Assembly: GCA_004193595.1 (NCBI GenBank)
Contig: RPGQ01000037.1
Location: 302,827-366,826, forward strand
Source: Desulfobacteraceae bacterium Eth-SRB2
GTDB taxonomy: Bacteria > Desulfobacterota > Desulfobacteria > Desulfobacterales > UBA11574
Reading direction: 5' to 3'
DNA length: 64,000 bases
Below the pieces are notes generated by a model. It ran no database searches, was not told where the DNA came from, and saw only the letters and a list, made by a program, of their open reading frames with translations. A program made the translations under genes and the position numbers. Each line of letters starts with the position of its first letter. Positions within the stretch are counted from its first letter, which is position 1. This document shows, in pieces, positions 17,602-26,476 of the stretch.

Positions 17602-18627
17602 TTATTTTCTATTGTTTTGACTGCAAGCTTTACCAAACCACAAAATGACATCTTTCAATGCATATACAAGTGAATTTACCGTATTCAGTGTTGGTTCGTA
17701 TTGAGAATTTTCTAAATTTTGATGTGCACCGAAATCACTGCAAATTTTATTGATGCTAAAGAAAAAATTACGAATGATACTGTTGATGTACCCGCTATTT
17801 GACAACCAATCAAATACTTGCTGGCGCTTAATTAAATTCCCGTACTTATTAGTGCAATTACTTTTCATATCGGGAAATTTTTGTGAACATGCCTTCAAAA
17901 TATTTTCATACATAATTCTGATATCTTTAAGATTATCTCCAATTCTCATCCTATCGTCTTTTTCATCAAGTATCTTCAAGAAATTTTCGGCTGTTTCCTC
18001 ATCCATCTTATTTCGTAAAATATTCAGGTACTGTTTATTTTCTTCTTGCAAATTTATGATCTTGATATTTTCTATAATTGACTTCAACTTTTCAATTTGC
18101 TCATTGTCACCCTTTTCAATAAAGTTTTCTGCATGAAATTTCCCAAAATCAACAAGCGTTTTCAAATCATCAGCGCCGCGTATCTCATCCGGTGCCGGAT
18201 ATGCTGTTAAAAAATAAAATTTCGTCAAGACATTCAAACCAGTGTAAACCAGCTTATGGAGCAGGTAGTCGCCTTCACGCTCGAAAAACTTATCGTACTG
18301 ATCTTCATTATGCGTGGCATCAATTTGCCTTAGTTCATCATATTCATATTCAATTTCGGACAAGTTTCGATCAATGATAAATAAAGCATACTTGTCAATG
18401 TGTTGAATGATCTTCTGCAATGCATCCGGGAAACGATATTCAACTTCTATCAAGCCTGTGTTTTCTACAATTTCTTTGATTTCTTCCGGATCGGCCCCAT
18501 AACCAATTTCATCTGCTTCTAATGCTTTTAGATTCTTGATTTCTTTTTTGCTCAGATATTTGGAAAACAATCGGATGACGCGAGGGATATTTTTTGACAA
18601 TTCATCTTCAACATATAAAATTTTCAT
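17602..18627 (-). CDS. Receiver-like protein with alpha-helical C-terminus
   Basis: A 341-residue protein, last gene of the sigma-54 module. The N-terminus looks like a response-regulator receiver with long insertions: KILYVEDE supplies the acidic pair, FIIDRN (about residue 88) the phospho-acceptor Asp, FLTAYP (about 141) the Thr, and a Lys follows near 170. The C-terminal 170 residues are helical, ending in CSDFGAHQN and LVYALKDVILWFGK; no DNA-binding or catalytic motif is recognised. ATG 18627 with GGGGGA upstream is preferred to an upstream TTG, leaving 5 bases after the kinase stop codon. A phosphorylation-controlled effector is inferred, not shown. Confidence 0.6.
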   Translation of the reverse strand: MKILYVEDELSKNIPRVIRLFSKYLSKKEIKNLKALEADEIGYGADPEEIKEIVENTGLIEVEYRFPDALQKIIQHIDKYALFIIDRNLSEIEYEYDELRQIDATHNEDQYDKFFEREGDYLLHKLVYTGLNVLTKFYFLTAYPAPDEIRGADDLKTLVDFGKFHAENFIEKGDNEQIEKLKSIIENIKIINLQEENKQYLNILRNKMDEETAENFLKILDEKDDRMRIGDNLKDIRIMYENILKACSQKFPDMKSNCTNKYGNLIKRQQVFDWLSNSGYINSIIRNFFFSINKICSDFGAHQNLENSQYEPTLNTVNSLVYALKDVILWFGKACSQNNRK

Positions 18628-18632
18628 GAGTT

Positions 18633-20735
18633 TTATTTCCCCCAAAAATTTTTAAATTTTATTTCCACGGAATAAATATCGCCATCTTTCTTGATAATAG
18701 GTTCTGTGTTCAGTAACTTAGCAAAGTTTTCGACAATTACATGACCGATCCCGGATGTTTTGGCCTTAGCTTTTTCTTTGTATCGGTTTTCGATTCTTAT
18801 GGATATTTCTCGGGGGTCAGGGTCAAACTCAATATGTAAAAAGCGCTGTCCTTTGCTCACAAAAGCGGAATATTTGACGGCATTCAGGATTAATTCCTGA
18901 AGTAAGATTAATAACTTCATCGCTGAACCCTTTTCATTTCCCATTACATACTTCGTTTCCTCAACGATAGCTAAATCAATTTCAAAAAAGTATTTTTGCA
19001 AGAATCCCATAATTTCTTGAACATCGTTGCTTTGTGAAGTTCGCGTCCATTTAGACCTTGCTTCTTGAAAAATACTTTTTGTTGGAAAATAATTCCTTAC
19101 AAAATTCGAAAAATACTTGCCGTCAAACATGTTGCCGATTGAATATATCAGTGACGCATTAATAATGGATTCCAAATCCATTTGGCTTTTCCCGATGTTG
19201 TTGCGGGCATCGTAATAAAAATCCTCAATGGAACCTTTGAAGGACAAATTCATTGCATTTACAATTTCCCGAACAAGGTTAGCACCCCTCAGAGCATTCC
19301 GGATAACCGCAGGTTTTACGACCTTTTCCTGTTTCAGGTTCTCTAATGGATCAATGACTGTACTGATGAGATTCTTGATGGAATGGGACAAATCGGCTAT
19401 AATTTTATTTCGCTCATCAACCAATGCTCGGGCCTTTTCCTGTTCTTTCCTTTTAATAATTTCAGTTGATTCCCTTTGGAGTTCTTCGGTTAGATGAATA
19501 AATGTATGAGTGAAATTGTATTGTTGGTTTAGTGCTTTTTGATCAATCAATCCAAGGAGACCTCTTTCTTTATCTTCAATATTATCTTCATAGGTCCAAT
19601 CTATATCTATAGGGATAAAGCCAGATGCGAAATACTTTAAAAGGGATAATTTTGCATTAACACGAAAAACTGGTTCTGAATCTCTTTGCAGCACAGCATT
19701 TAAAGAAGTGAAATTCGGATAATAAGAAAATATTTCAGAAGTTAATTTTTTCAAGTCATTTAAGACTTCAATTTCTTCGAATCTTGCCCTGTCCAGATAT
19801 TTTGCCAATGCGATCATATCATTATTTATTTGGGCTTTATGAAGTCCCAAAAAAATATCTAACGATTTAAGCATAATGTAAATAGAGTGCTTTTGCCCGA
19901 CAAAACCAAGGAATTTACTATAATCCGAAGTGTTATTTAATAACGTGCTATCTCCCAGTTGGTTTTTTATCAAATTTAAATTTTTTACAATTCTGTTGTC
20001 ATCGGCATTTCCAAATTCAAAGATATCTTCACATACTTGGTCGGAAGCCAAATCAGTTTTAGATTCCGTAGCCTTCAAAAAATCATCAATAGCTGCCTCT
20101 TTTTGTCCGATCTTTGAATGACAGATTCCTCGAAGGAAAAAACCAAAATTATTATCAGTATCTAAATCTATGTATTTTGTAAGGTTGTCTATGGCATCCG
20201 TATAGTTATCCTTCGCGAGATAATAAATGCCAAGATGCAAATATCCAGATGGTATTTGAGGGAACCGATTAATAATTTTTTTGCAGGATGCTTCAAGAAA
20301 AGACTCCAAATCCTTTTCGGCAACGACTATACCTCTCGTATAGTTTTTTACTGCGGGCAAAATCATTTTTGAGATTTCATCAAAAGGACCTTCAAAGAAT
20401 TTATTTACATCTAAATTATTAAATTCCAAAGCCTTGTTGTAATCTTGTATAGATTTTTCATACTCTTTCATTTGCCAATAGGCTTCACCACGACTTGAAT
20501 ACAAGCCCGGATTGTCCAGATCAAGTTCAATTGCTTTTGAATAAAATGTTATGGAATCATCATATTTTTCTAAAAATCTACTCAGCAGCCCATTTATATA
20601 ATCACCTGAAGAGTCTTCAGGGGTGAGATTTATGTTGAGATAGATTTTCTTTCTAAGATCTTTAAAAGCTTTTTCCAAATCGGCCCTGTTAATTTTACCT
20701 TCCGGTTTTTCGGTGATCTGGGTGGATTGACTCAT
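18633..20735 (-). CDS. TPR-containing sensor histidine kinase
   Basis: A 700-residue soluble kinase-like protein without membrane segments. TPR repeats occupy residues about 45-110 and 165-235 (ITFYSKAIELDLDNPGLYSS, DAIDNLTKYIDLDTDNNFGF). A coiled coil (about 425-445) leads to an H-box-like ADLSHSIKNLIST with a candidate phospho-His near 448. The C-terminal ATPase domain has an N-box LQELILNAVKYS (about 612) and a G-box SGIGHVIVENFA (about 660). It starts after AAGGAA at ATG 20735, about 52 bases downstream of the -12 element of a sigma-54 promoter. Its likely partner is the receiver-like protein directly downstream. Confidence 0.8.
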   Translation of the reverse strand: MSQSTQITEKPEGKINRADLEKAFKDLRKKIYLNINLTPEDSSGDYINGLLSRFLEKYDDSITFYSKAIELDLDNPGLYSSRGEAYWQMKEYEKSIQDYNKALEFNNLDVNKFFEGPFDEISKMILPAVKNYTRGIVVAEKDLESFLEASCKKIINRFPQIPSGYLHLGIYYLAKDNYTDAIDNLTKYIDLDTDNNFGFFLRGICHSKIGQKEAAIDDFLKATESKTDLASDQVCEDIFEFGNADDNRIVKNLNLIKNQLGDSTLLNNTSDYSKFLGFVGQKHSIYIMLKSLDIFLGLHKAQINNDMIALAKYLDRARFEEIEVLNDLKKLTSEIFSYYPNFTSLNAVLQRDSEPVFRVNAKLSLLKYFASGFIPIDIDWTYEDNIEDKERGLLGLIDQKALNQQYNFTHTFIHLTEELQRESTEIIKRKEQEKARALVDERNKIIADLSHSIKNLISTVIDPLENLKQEKVVKPAVIRNALRGANLVREIVNAMNLSFKGSIEDFYYDARNNIGKSQMDLESIINASLIYSIGNMFDGKYFSNFVRNYFPTKSIFQEARSKWTRTSQSNDVQEIMGFLQKYFFEIDLAIVEETKYVMGNEKGSAMKLLILLQELILNAVKYSAFVSKGQRFLHIEFDPDPREISIRIENRYKEKAKAKTSGIGHVIVENFAKLLNTEPIIKKDGDIYSVEIKFKNFWGK

Positions 20736-20786
20736 TGTGGTTTTCCTTAATAATATTGTTAATTCTGTAGCTTTTCCGAAAAAGAC

Positions 20787-20802
20787 TGCAACGGCTGTGC
20801 CA
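20787..20802 (-). promoter_or_regulatory. Sigma-54 promoter before the kinase gene
   Basis: Read on the minus strand the sequence is TGGCAC, five bases, TTGCA, an exact match to the -24/-12 consensus of RpoN promoters. It starts 2 bases beyond the activator stop codon (20805-20807). A transcript would begin near 20776 and serve the kinase and receiver genes. Activation by the upstream enhancer-binding protein is inferred from position. Confidence 0.88.
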
Positions 20803-20804
20803 AA

Positions 20805-22307
20805 TTAAATGATGTGGTATTTTTTCAGCCAGTTTGAAAATGTTTGATAGCTTGGCAACCCCACCAGTTCGGTGGCCTTGGATTTGTTTCCGTTGGCCTC
20901 ATCCAAGGCTCTTTTCAAATAGTGCTGGGCTAATATTTCCATAAGTTCCGAAAGGTTAAAGTCTTTGCCGAGGGGTCTATTAAGGAGGTTGTCAGTATTA
21001 GTGTGTATCATCGGAAGTATGGCTTCGCGAATATCTTGAGTATCAATGGTGGGTCCAACCGACCAGATTGCGGCCCTTCTGAGCGTGTTTTGGAGTTCAC
21101 GAACATTACCCGGCCACACGTGCTGAAGCATAAGGTTTTTTGCAGAAGCAGAAATTTTCTTGTATTTGTATCCCGGTTCATCAACGCTCTCTTTATTGAT
21201 CTGATCCAAGAGTCGGTCAATTAGCAAGCTAACATCACCCGGTCTTTCTCTTAACGGCGGTAATTTCAAAACCGCAACAACAATACGGTAAAACAGGTCG
21301 GATCTGAAATGATTTGCTGCAACTTCATCGATTAAATTTCGGTTGGTTGCAGCAATGATTCTGACATCAAATTTGATTGTTTGCGTAGCGCCGAGTCTCG
21401 TAATTTCTTTTTCCTGGAGGGCGCGCAATATTTTTGCTTGTGCCGACATGGGCAATTCGCCAATTTCATCCAGAAACAAAGTTCCCGTATCTGAGGCTTC
21501 GAAATAACCGGGTTTTTGTTTATCAGCACCGGTAAACGCCCCTTTTTCATGGCCAAACAATTCAGATTCTATTAATTCGGATGGGATGGCTCCGCAATTA
21601 ACTGCAAGAAATGGCTTGCTTTTACGGGGACTTGCCTCATGGATAGCTCTGGCAAGCAGCTCTTTGCCGGTTCCGGTTTCACCTTCAATCAAAACGGGAA
21701 CAGATCGTGGCGCAATATGTCGCGCCTTGGTAATAACGCGGCTCATAATCCGGCTTTTATGAATGATGTTTTCAAACTCCGGTGCTTCCGGCGGAAGTCC
21801 GGCGGCCAATTTTTCTAAACGTTTATCCGGGCCACGAAGAAGATCCGGAATAAATTCGGCGGAAATGTCAAAAGGGATCGAAGCGGTTCGAACACCATGT
21901 TCACGAGAGGACTCAATAAGCTCGGCCGGAAACCTTGTTTTGGATAGAATGATCCAAACCGCCGCCATAGCCGGTGTGCCGGGGCTGAGATGAAAGGTAA
22001 GGGAGACAGAAGAAGCATATTCACTGATTTTATCCGAAACCAAGCGGGATGCTGTTTGATAGATTTCACCGAAATTTGTGGGGCTGGAAAGAGATTCATA
22101 ATGAGCGGTAATTTTTGCAGGTGTTTTTTCGTGTAACCATTTTATATATTTAGAAGAACGGTCTTTCCCATAATTGCTGATCAAAACGATTTCATCATAC
22201 GTTCGTTCTATTACCGCCTGTGCAATCGGGCCAAGCCCGACCTTTTCATTTTCTGAAGAGGCTTTTAAATCTGTCGCTCCTAACCAGCAAATTAGTATTT
22301 GAGCCAT
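20805..22307 (-). CDS. RtcR-like sigma-54 activator with CARF-like sensor domain
   Basis: A 500-residue enhancer-binding protein. Residues 1-150 look like the CARF-type sensor of RtcR: ILICWLGATDL at the start, LTFHLSPGTPAMAAVWIIL (about 105), and RFPAELIESS, which parallels RtcR. CARF domains bind nucleotide ligands such as cyclic oligonucleotides or RNA ends. The AAA+ domain has Walker A GETGTGKE (about 212), GAFTGA (about 256), Walker B LFLDEIGEL (about 281) and arginine fingers; the last 45 residues are a Fis-type HTH. GAFTGA is intact, so it should remodel sigma-54 polymerase. No rtcA or rtcB is adjacent. A decayed copy of its 5' half lies at about 31470-32295. Confidence 0.88.
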   Translation of the reverse strand: MAQILICWLGATDLKASSENEKVGLGPIAQAVIERTYDEIVLISNYGKDRSSKYIKWLHEKTPAKITAHYESLSSPTNFGEIYQTASRLVSDKISEYASSVSLTFHLSPGTPAMAAVWIILSKTRFPAELIESSREHGVRTASIPFDISAEFIPDLLRGPDKRLEKLAAGLPPEAPEFENIIHKSRIMSRVITKARHIAPRSVPVLIEGETGTGKELLARAIHEASPRKSKPFLAVNCGAIPSELIESELFGHEKGAFTGADKQKPGYFEASDTGTLFLDEIGELPMSAQAKILRALQEKEITRLGATQTIKFDVRIIAATNRNLIDEVAANHFRSDLFYRIVVAVLKLPPLRERPGDVSLLIDRLLDQINKESVDEPGYKYKKISASAKNLMLQHVWPGNVRELQNTLRRAAIWSVGPTIDTQDIREAILPMIHTNTDNLLNRPLGKDFNLSELMEILAQHYLKRALDEANGNKSKATELVGLPSYQTFSNWLKKYHII

Positions 22308-22362
22308 AATAATAATTAATACAAAAAACTTTCTGTATTTGCAAATTTTTTTATGCTTATTT

Positions 22363-24804
22363 TCACATCATAAAAAATGGGTCCACATCCAACACCACAT
22401 TGACATCGCGGATACTGATGTTTGCTTTTTTCTCAAACCATATCTGGTGAAGAAAACGGTGAAGCTGTTTTATGCTCGGACATTTTAAAAGAATCTGCCA
22501 CCGGTATCGCTTTGCGATTTTAGGAAGTGAGGCTTCAATGGGTCCCAATATTTCCACGGACTTTAAAAAAGAACGATTGTTGTTTTTCAACGTATGACAA
22601 AGATCCCCGACAGCCTGGGCATGCTGCCGGGTTTTTTTCGGGTCTTTCCCTGATATTTTGAGCTGGACCATCCTTGAAAATGGGGGATAACTCAGGCTTT
22701 TTCGGAAGCTTATCTCCTGGTTGTAAAAGGATTGAAAATCCTGGTTTGTTGCAGATGAGATGGCGAAATGACCTGGGTTATACGTCTGGAGGATCACCCG
22801 GCCGGGCGCAGCTCCCCGCCCGGCTCTTCCGGCAACCTGGGCTAAAAGCTGAAAGGTTCGTTCTCCGGCTCTAAAATCCGGAAAGTTTAAGGAGAGATCC
22901 GCGCAAATAATACCCACGAGAGTAATGTTGGGAAAGTCATGGCCTTTTGCCACCATCTGAGTTCCGATAAGAATATCTGTGGTCTGGTTTCTGAGACCTT
23001 TTAAAATTTTTAAAATCGAACCTTTTCGCCGGGTGGTATCCCGATCCATTCTGGTGGTTCTGGCATCGGGGAAAAGAGATGTTACGGCGGCTTCCACCTT
23101 CTCGGTTCCTATGCCCAACAGCAGGATTTTTGTGGACCCGCAGGATGTGCAGTGTGATGTGGAGGCCCGAGTAAAACCGCAGTAATGACATTTGTATGCA
23201 TTGATCTTCTGATGCAACGTAAGTGAAATATCACAATTTTTGCATCTTATGGCTTCACCGCAGGCCGCGCAAACCGGATAATTGGCAAAGCCGCGCCGGT
23301 TTAGAAACAAAAGAACCTGCTCCCCTCGATCAAGGGTTGCTTTCATTTCTCGCTGAAGTTCCGGTGTAATGAAGCGTCCAATTCCCCGAACATCCCTGCT
23401 TTTGCATAGATCGACTACGGTTATTTCCGGGAGGGGTCGTTTTTCAACCCTGTTTTTTAATGTAACCGCCTTAAATTTTTTTGTGGTCGTATTATAATAG
23501 GACTGTATCGAAGGGGTAGCCGACCCCAGCAGGGCAACGCAATCATTAAACTTGGCCCTCACAACGGCAAGATCCCTGGCATTATACCGCAGCCCCCCCT
23601 CCTGTTTGTAGGAAGTGTCATGTTCCTCGTCAACGATAATAATGCCGATATTCTCAAGAGGTGCAAACACTGCGGATCTTGCACCGATAGCGATATCCGC
23701 CTCCCGGAGAGCGATGCGCATCCACTGATCATAGCGCTCTCCGGCGGAAAGACCGCTGTGAAGAATGGCAACACACTCTCCAAACCGGGCTCGGAAACGA
23801 CGTTCCATCTGGGATATAAGGGCAATCTCAGGAACAAGGACCAGAACGGAATATCCCATGCTTATGGTTTTTGCAGCAAGCTGCATATACACTTCCGTTT
23901 TGCCGCTTCCCGTGACTCCGGAAAGAAGGCAGGTTGTAAATCTCCGACCAAGGGATTGGGTTACGGTATGGATCACGCTTTTCTGTTCTTTAGTAAGTGT
24001 GTGAGCGGTGTCGGGTGCTATGGGTTCACCCAAGGGATCCCGATATACCTTTTTCTGAAAAATCGAAACATGCCCGTCCATTTCAAGAGATTTTATTAAT
24101 CTTGAAGCGGAAGGAACCCGTTCTTGTAATTTTTTTACGGAGATTTCACCGAAAGTTTTGAGTGTCTCAATGATTTTTTTTCTTGAATCTGAAAGCTGTT
24201 CCATGGGAATATCTGAACCGGGCAATGACACATATCGCTCCAGCTTGGGTTTAGTGGCCCCACCTTTGAGCTTACGATTGCAAACAATAACCCCCCGGCT
24301 TTCCATGGAATGAATTAAGGCATTGGGGATATGCAGATTAAAATCTTTATTAAGGTCTTTGAAGCGGCAGGGTCCGGTTTTCAGCCGGTTTAAGATCTGG
24401 TTTTCCAGAGATGTGGCAGGATTATTTAAAAGAGCATCCTCACCTTTTTCCGTAATAGCCATGGTGAAAAAGTCGTAAAGATTTAAGCCTCCGGGTAGGG
24501 CACATTTGATTACATCTCCTATAGGGTGCAGGTAGTAATCAGCTGTCCATCTGAAGAAAGGAATCATGGATGAAGGGAAAAGCGGGTTTTCATCAAGAAT
24601 ATCCAGGACGGTTTTTATCCCTTCCTGATTGATATCCTTTGCTAAGCCCAAAATGTATCCGGTTACCCTGCGCCTACCGAATGGAACCAGCACCCTTTTT
24701 CCCGTGGCGACCAGTTCATGAAGAGTTTCCGGGACGCTGTAAGTATAGGTGTTGTATACCGGAAGCGCTATAGCGACTTCTATGTAGGTCAAAGATCTTG
24801 CCAT
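22363..24804 (-). CDS. priA: Primosomal protein N' (PriA helicase)
   Basis: Replication-restart helicase that loads DnaB at stalled forks. The N-terminal DNA-binding region begins at ARSLTYIEVAIALPVYNTYT. Walker A is LSGVTGSGKTEVYMQL (about 296), the DEEH box is IIVDEEHDTSYKQ (about 392), and two zinc ribbons (CAACGEAIRCKNC, CHYC, CTSC) lie between residues about 510 and 550. Motif VI QVAGRAGRG is present. ATG 24804 fits the family start; an in-frame TTG three codons earlier also exists. About 55 bases separate its end from the activator gene, so the two may be co-transcribed. Confidence 0.97.
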   Translation of the reverse strand: MARSLTYIEVAIALPVYNTYTYSVPETLHELVATGKRVLVPFGRRRVTGYILGLAKDINQEGIKTVLDILDENPLFPSSMIPFFRWTADYYLHPIGDVIKCALPGGLNLYDFFTMAITEKGEDALLNNPATSLENQILNRLKTGPCRFKDLNKDFNLHIPNALIHSMESRGVIVCNRKLKGGATKPKLERYVSLPGSDIPMEQLSDSRKKIIETLKTFGEISVKKLQERVPSASRLIKSLEMDGHVSIFQKKVYRDPLGEPIAPDTAHTLTKEQKSVIHTVTQSLGRRFTTCLLSGVTGSGKTEVYMQLAAKTISMGYSVLVLVPEIALISQMERRFRARFGECVAILHSGLSAGERYDQWMRIALREADIAIGARSAVFAPLENIGIIIVDEEHDTSYKQEGGLRYNARDLAVVRAKFNDCVALLGSATPSIQSYYNTTTKKFKAVTLKNRVEKRPLPEITVVDLCKSRDVRGIGRFITPELQREMKATLDRGEQVLLFLNRRGFANYPVCAACGEAIRCKNCDISLTLHQKINAYKCHYCGFTRASTSHCTSCGSTKILLLGIGTEKVEAAVTSLFPDARTTRMDRDTTRRKGSILKILKGLRNQTTDILIGTQMVAKGHDFPNITLVGIICADLSLNFPDFRAGERTFQLLAQVAGRAGRGAAPGRVILQTYNPGHFAISSATNQDFQSFYNQEISFRKSLSYPPFSRMVQLKISGKDPKKTRQHAQAVGDLCHTLKNNNRSFLKSVEILGPIEASLPKIAKRYRWQILLKCPSIKQLHRFLHQIWFEKKANISIRDVNVVLDVDPFFMM

Positions 24805-24875
24805 TTTCTTCAATTTGTCCGAGAGAGTTCCTTATTTATAAATTTTGTGCTTTTTGCGGCAAAATTTTTTTTCTC

Positions 24876-24984
24876 GCCACCAAGGCACCAAGGCACAAAG
24901 AAAGAATAATAAACAAATCCTTTGTGCCTGCCCGCCATCGGCTTCGCCTTAGGGGAGGCGGGCGGGTCTTAGTGCTTTTGTGGC
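24876..24984. repeat. Word-repeat palindrome with an inserted hairpin
   Basis: The left arm GCCACCAAGGCACCAAGGCA is a tandem of CACCAAGG words; the right arm CTTAGTGCTTTTGTGGC is its degenerate reverse complement. A separate GC-rich hairpin (GCCCGCC ... GGCGGGC, about 24940-24966) interrupts the right arm. No coding frame. The whole gap 24805-25263 otherwise holds only the promoter noted at 25060. Confidence 0.7.
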
Positions 24985-25059
24985 AAATATTTTTGGTTCC
25001 GGATTGTCCGGGTCAGGTTCATGTAAAGCAAAACCAATTTTAATGCTCCCCCTTTTCCC

Positions 25060-25088
25060 TTGACACGGAAGCCACTTTTCTTTAAAAT
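25060..25088 (+). promoter_or_regulatory. Sigma-70-type promoter for the small secreted protein
   Basis: TTGACA (25060-25065), a 17-base spacer and TAAAAT (25083-25088) match the vegetative consensus closely. It lies about 175 bases upstream of the gene at 25264, with no intervening start, so a long leader would be made. Confidence 0.6.
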
Positions 25089-25263
25089 ATATTATGCAAA
25101 CTGCCTGTGAAAATTAGATATTTTATCAAACACCTCAATTCGATTGCAATGCAGACAAAATATAGTGCTATCATCGATATTTTTCAACCCTATCAAAATA
25201 AGGATAAAAGGTCTCAACGTATTACTATCATAAAAAGCGTATAATATTTTAAAGGAGGAAGAT

Positions 25264-25566
25264 ATGCATAAAATAGGAAAACGATCCATGATTTTGTTGT
25301 TAGTTGCAGCCATGGTCTTTATTCCATTCGGAACTTCCGCTTTTGCGGAAAGCAAGGCTGTGGATGGCGATGTCAGCGCCGAAGCCATGGCGGCCGACCT
25401 TATTCTTATCAGGCCTTTGGGAATCGTTGCCAGTGTGTTGGGCACCGCCGTTTTTATAGTATCTCTCCCATTTTCAGCTCTGGGTGGAAACACAAAAACC
25501 GCATGTCGAAAATTGGTCCAGGATCCTGCCTCATTTACATTTACAAGACCACTCGGAGAATTTTAG
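25264..25566 (+). CDS. Small secreted or membrane hypothetical protein
   Basis: A 100-residue protein with a signal peptide (MILLLVAAMVFIPFG then TSAFAES), followed by a conserved-looking body: ILIRPLGIVASVLGTAVFIV is a hydrophobic helix, then SLPFSALGGNTKTA and a C-terminal FTFTRPLGEF. The repeated RPLG words at both ends of the hydrophobic part are distinctive. AAAGGAGG precedes the ATG. Similar short proteins occur in sulfate reducers, from memory; the function is unknown. Confidence 0.75.
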   Translation: MHKIGKRSMILLLVAAMVFIPFGTSAFAESKAVDGDVSAEAMAADLILIRPLGIVASVLGTAVFIVSLPFSALGGNTKTACRKLVQDPASFTFTRPLGEF

Positions 25567-25613
25567 CGTTTTATTGTGTTTTTTTGTCATATATCTTAAA
25601 ATAGGGAGTGAAA

Positions 25614-26411
25614 ATGGACATAAAACGTCATGGGATTAAAAATTTAACTCAATTTGCAATGGATGTTATCCGCCGGTCAGGTGAAGAAGCACTTTCCTAT
25701 TATGGTAAAGGAAACCCCAATATTAAATTCGATGAAGATCTGGTTACAGAAGCGGATTTCCATCTAATGGAATTTTTTCAGGATCAACTCAACAGTCATT
25801 TTCCCGACCACCAGGTGTTTAGAAACAATCAGGCCAACAAAGGCTACACTCATGATGAAAAGCGTTACTTGTGGATTTTTGATCCATTAGATGGTGTTGC
25901 AAATTTTCAGGCGGGAATCCCCATCTGGGGCATTTCTCTTGCACTTATCGAGAATTTTTGGCCCGTTTTCGGTGTATTTTATATGCCGGCAACGGGTGAT
26001 CTTTTTTATGCACAGGCCGAACAAAAAGCTTTTTTGGGAAAAAGAGAAATCCACGTATCTGATAAAAAAGCTATTAACGACGAGAGCCTTCTTTTCACTT
26101 ACTCCCGCTTTCACCGCCGTTATCGATCCACATTCCCGGGTAAAATCCGCGATCTGGGATGTACCGGTGCTCACATATGCTATGTTGCCATGGGTCGCGC
26201 GGAAGCTGCCGTCATTGCGAACGAGTCGTTTCAGGATCTTGCTGCAGCCGGTATCATCCTCAAGGCGGCAGGAGGAAAAATCTGCAAGATAGATGGGGGC
26301 GATTTTTTCCTTAACGAATACTTAGATGGTCAAAAGATCAATGATCACCTTCTTGTCATGGCTCCCGATATCTATTCGCAAGTTCGTAACAGTTTACATG
26401 AAATTTCTTAG
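25614..26411 (+). CDS. Inositol-monophosphatase-family phosphatase
   Basis: A 265-residue Mg-dependent, Li-sensitive-type phosphatase. Metal and active-site motifs are visible: EDLVTEADFHLMEFFQDQL, WIFDPLDGVANFQAGIPIWG and a C-terminal DLAAAGIILKAAGGKI, where the family usually has WDxAAG. The middle (RFHRRYRSTFPGKIRDLGCT) is typical. ATG 25614 is used because AGGGAG lies 5 bases upstream; a GTG two codons earlier is possible. The substrate may be a sugar phosphate, inositol phosphate or PAP; context does not decide. Confidence 0.88.
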   Translation: MDIKRHGIKNLTQFAMDVIRRSGEEALSYYGKGNPNIKFDEDLVTEADFHLMEFFQDQLNSHFPDHQVFRNNQANKGYTHDEKRYLWIFDPLDGVANFQAGIPIWGISLALIENFWPVFGVFYMPATGDLFYAQAEQKAFLGKREIHVSDKKAINDESLLFTYSRFHRRYRSTFPGKIRDLGCTGAHICYVAMGRAEAAVIANESFQDLAAAGIILKAAGGKICKIDGGDFFLNEYLDGQKINDHLLVMAPDIYSQVRNSLHEIS

Positions 26412-26448
26412 GCAAGATCTAATTTTTGTTTTGGAAACTTAATTTGTG

Positions 26449-26474
26449 CCATTATGGATTTATGGATGGACACG
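26449..26474. repeat. Solo end of the AGTGTCCATCC element
   Basis: ATTATGGATTTATGGATGGACACG followed by AGTTAAG resembles the right end and flank of the element at 16146-16289. It fills the short gap between two convergent genes; no left end is present. Confidence 0.5.
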
Positions 26475-26476
26475 AG

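Noticed and set aside
17602-18627. HEPN ribonuclease domain at the C-terminus of the receiver-like protein
   Set aside because: The Rx4-6H motif is missing; similarity is limited to general helical character.
20805-22307. True RtcR of an RNA-repair operon
   Set aside because: No rtcA, rtcB or related RNA-repair gene is in the window; only the architecture is RtcR-like.
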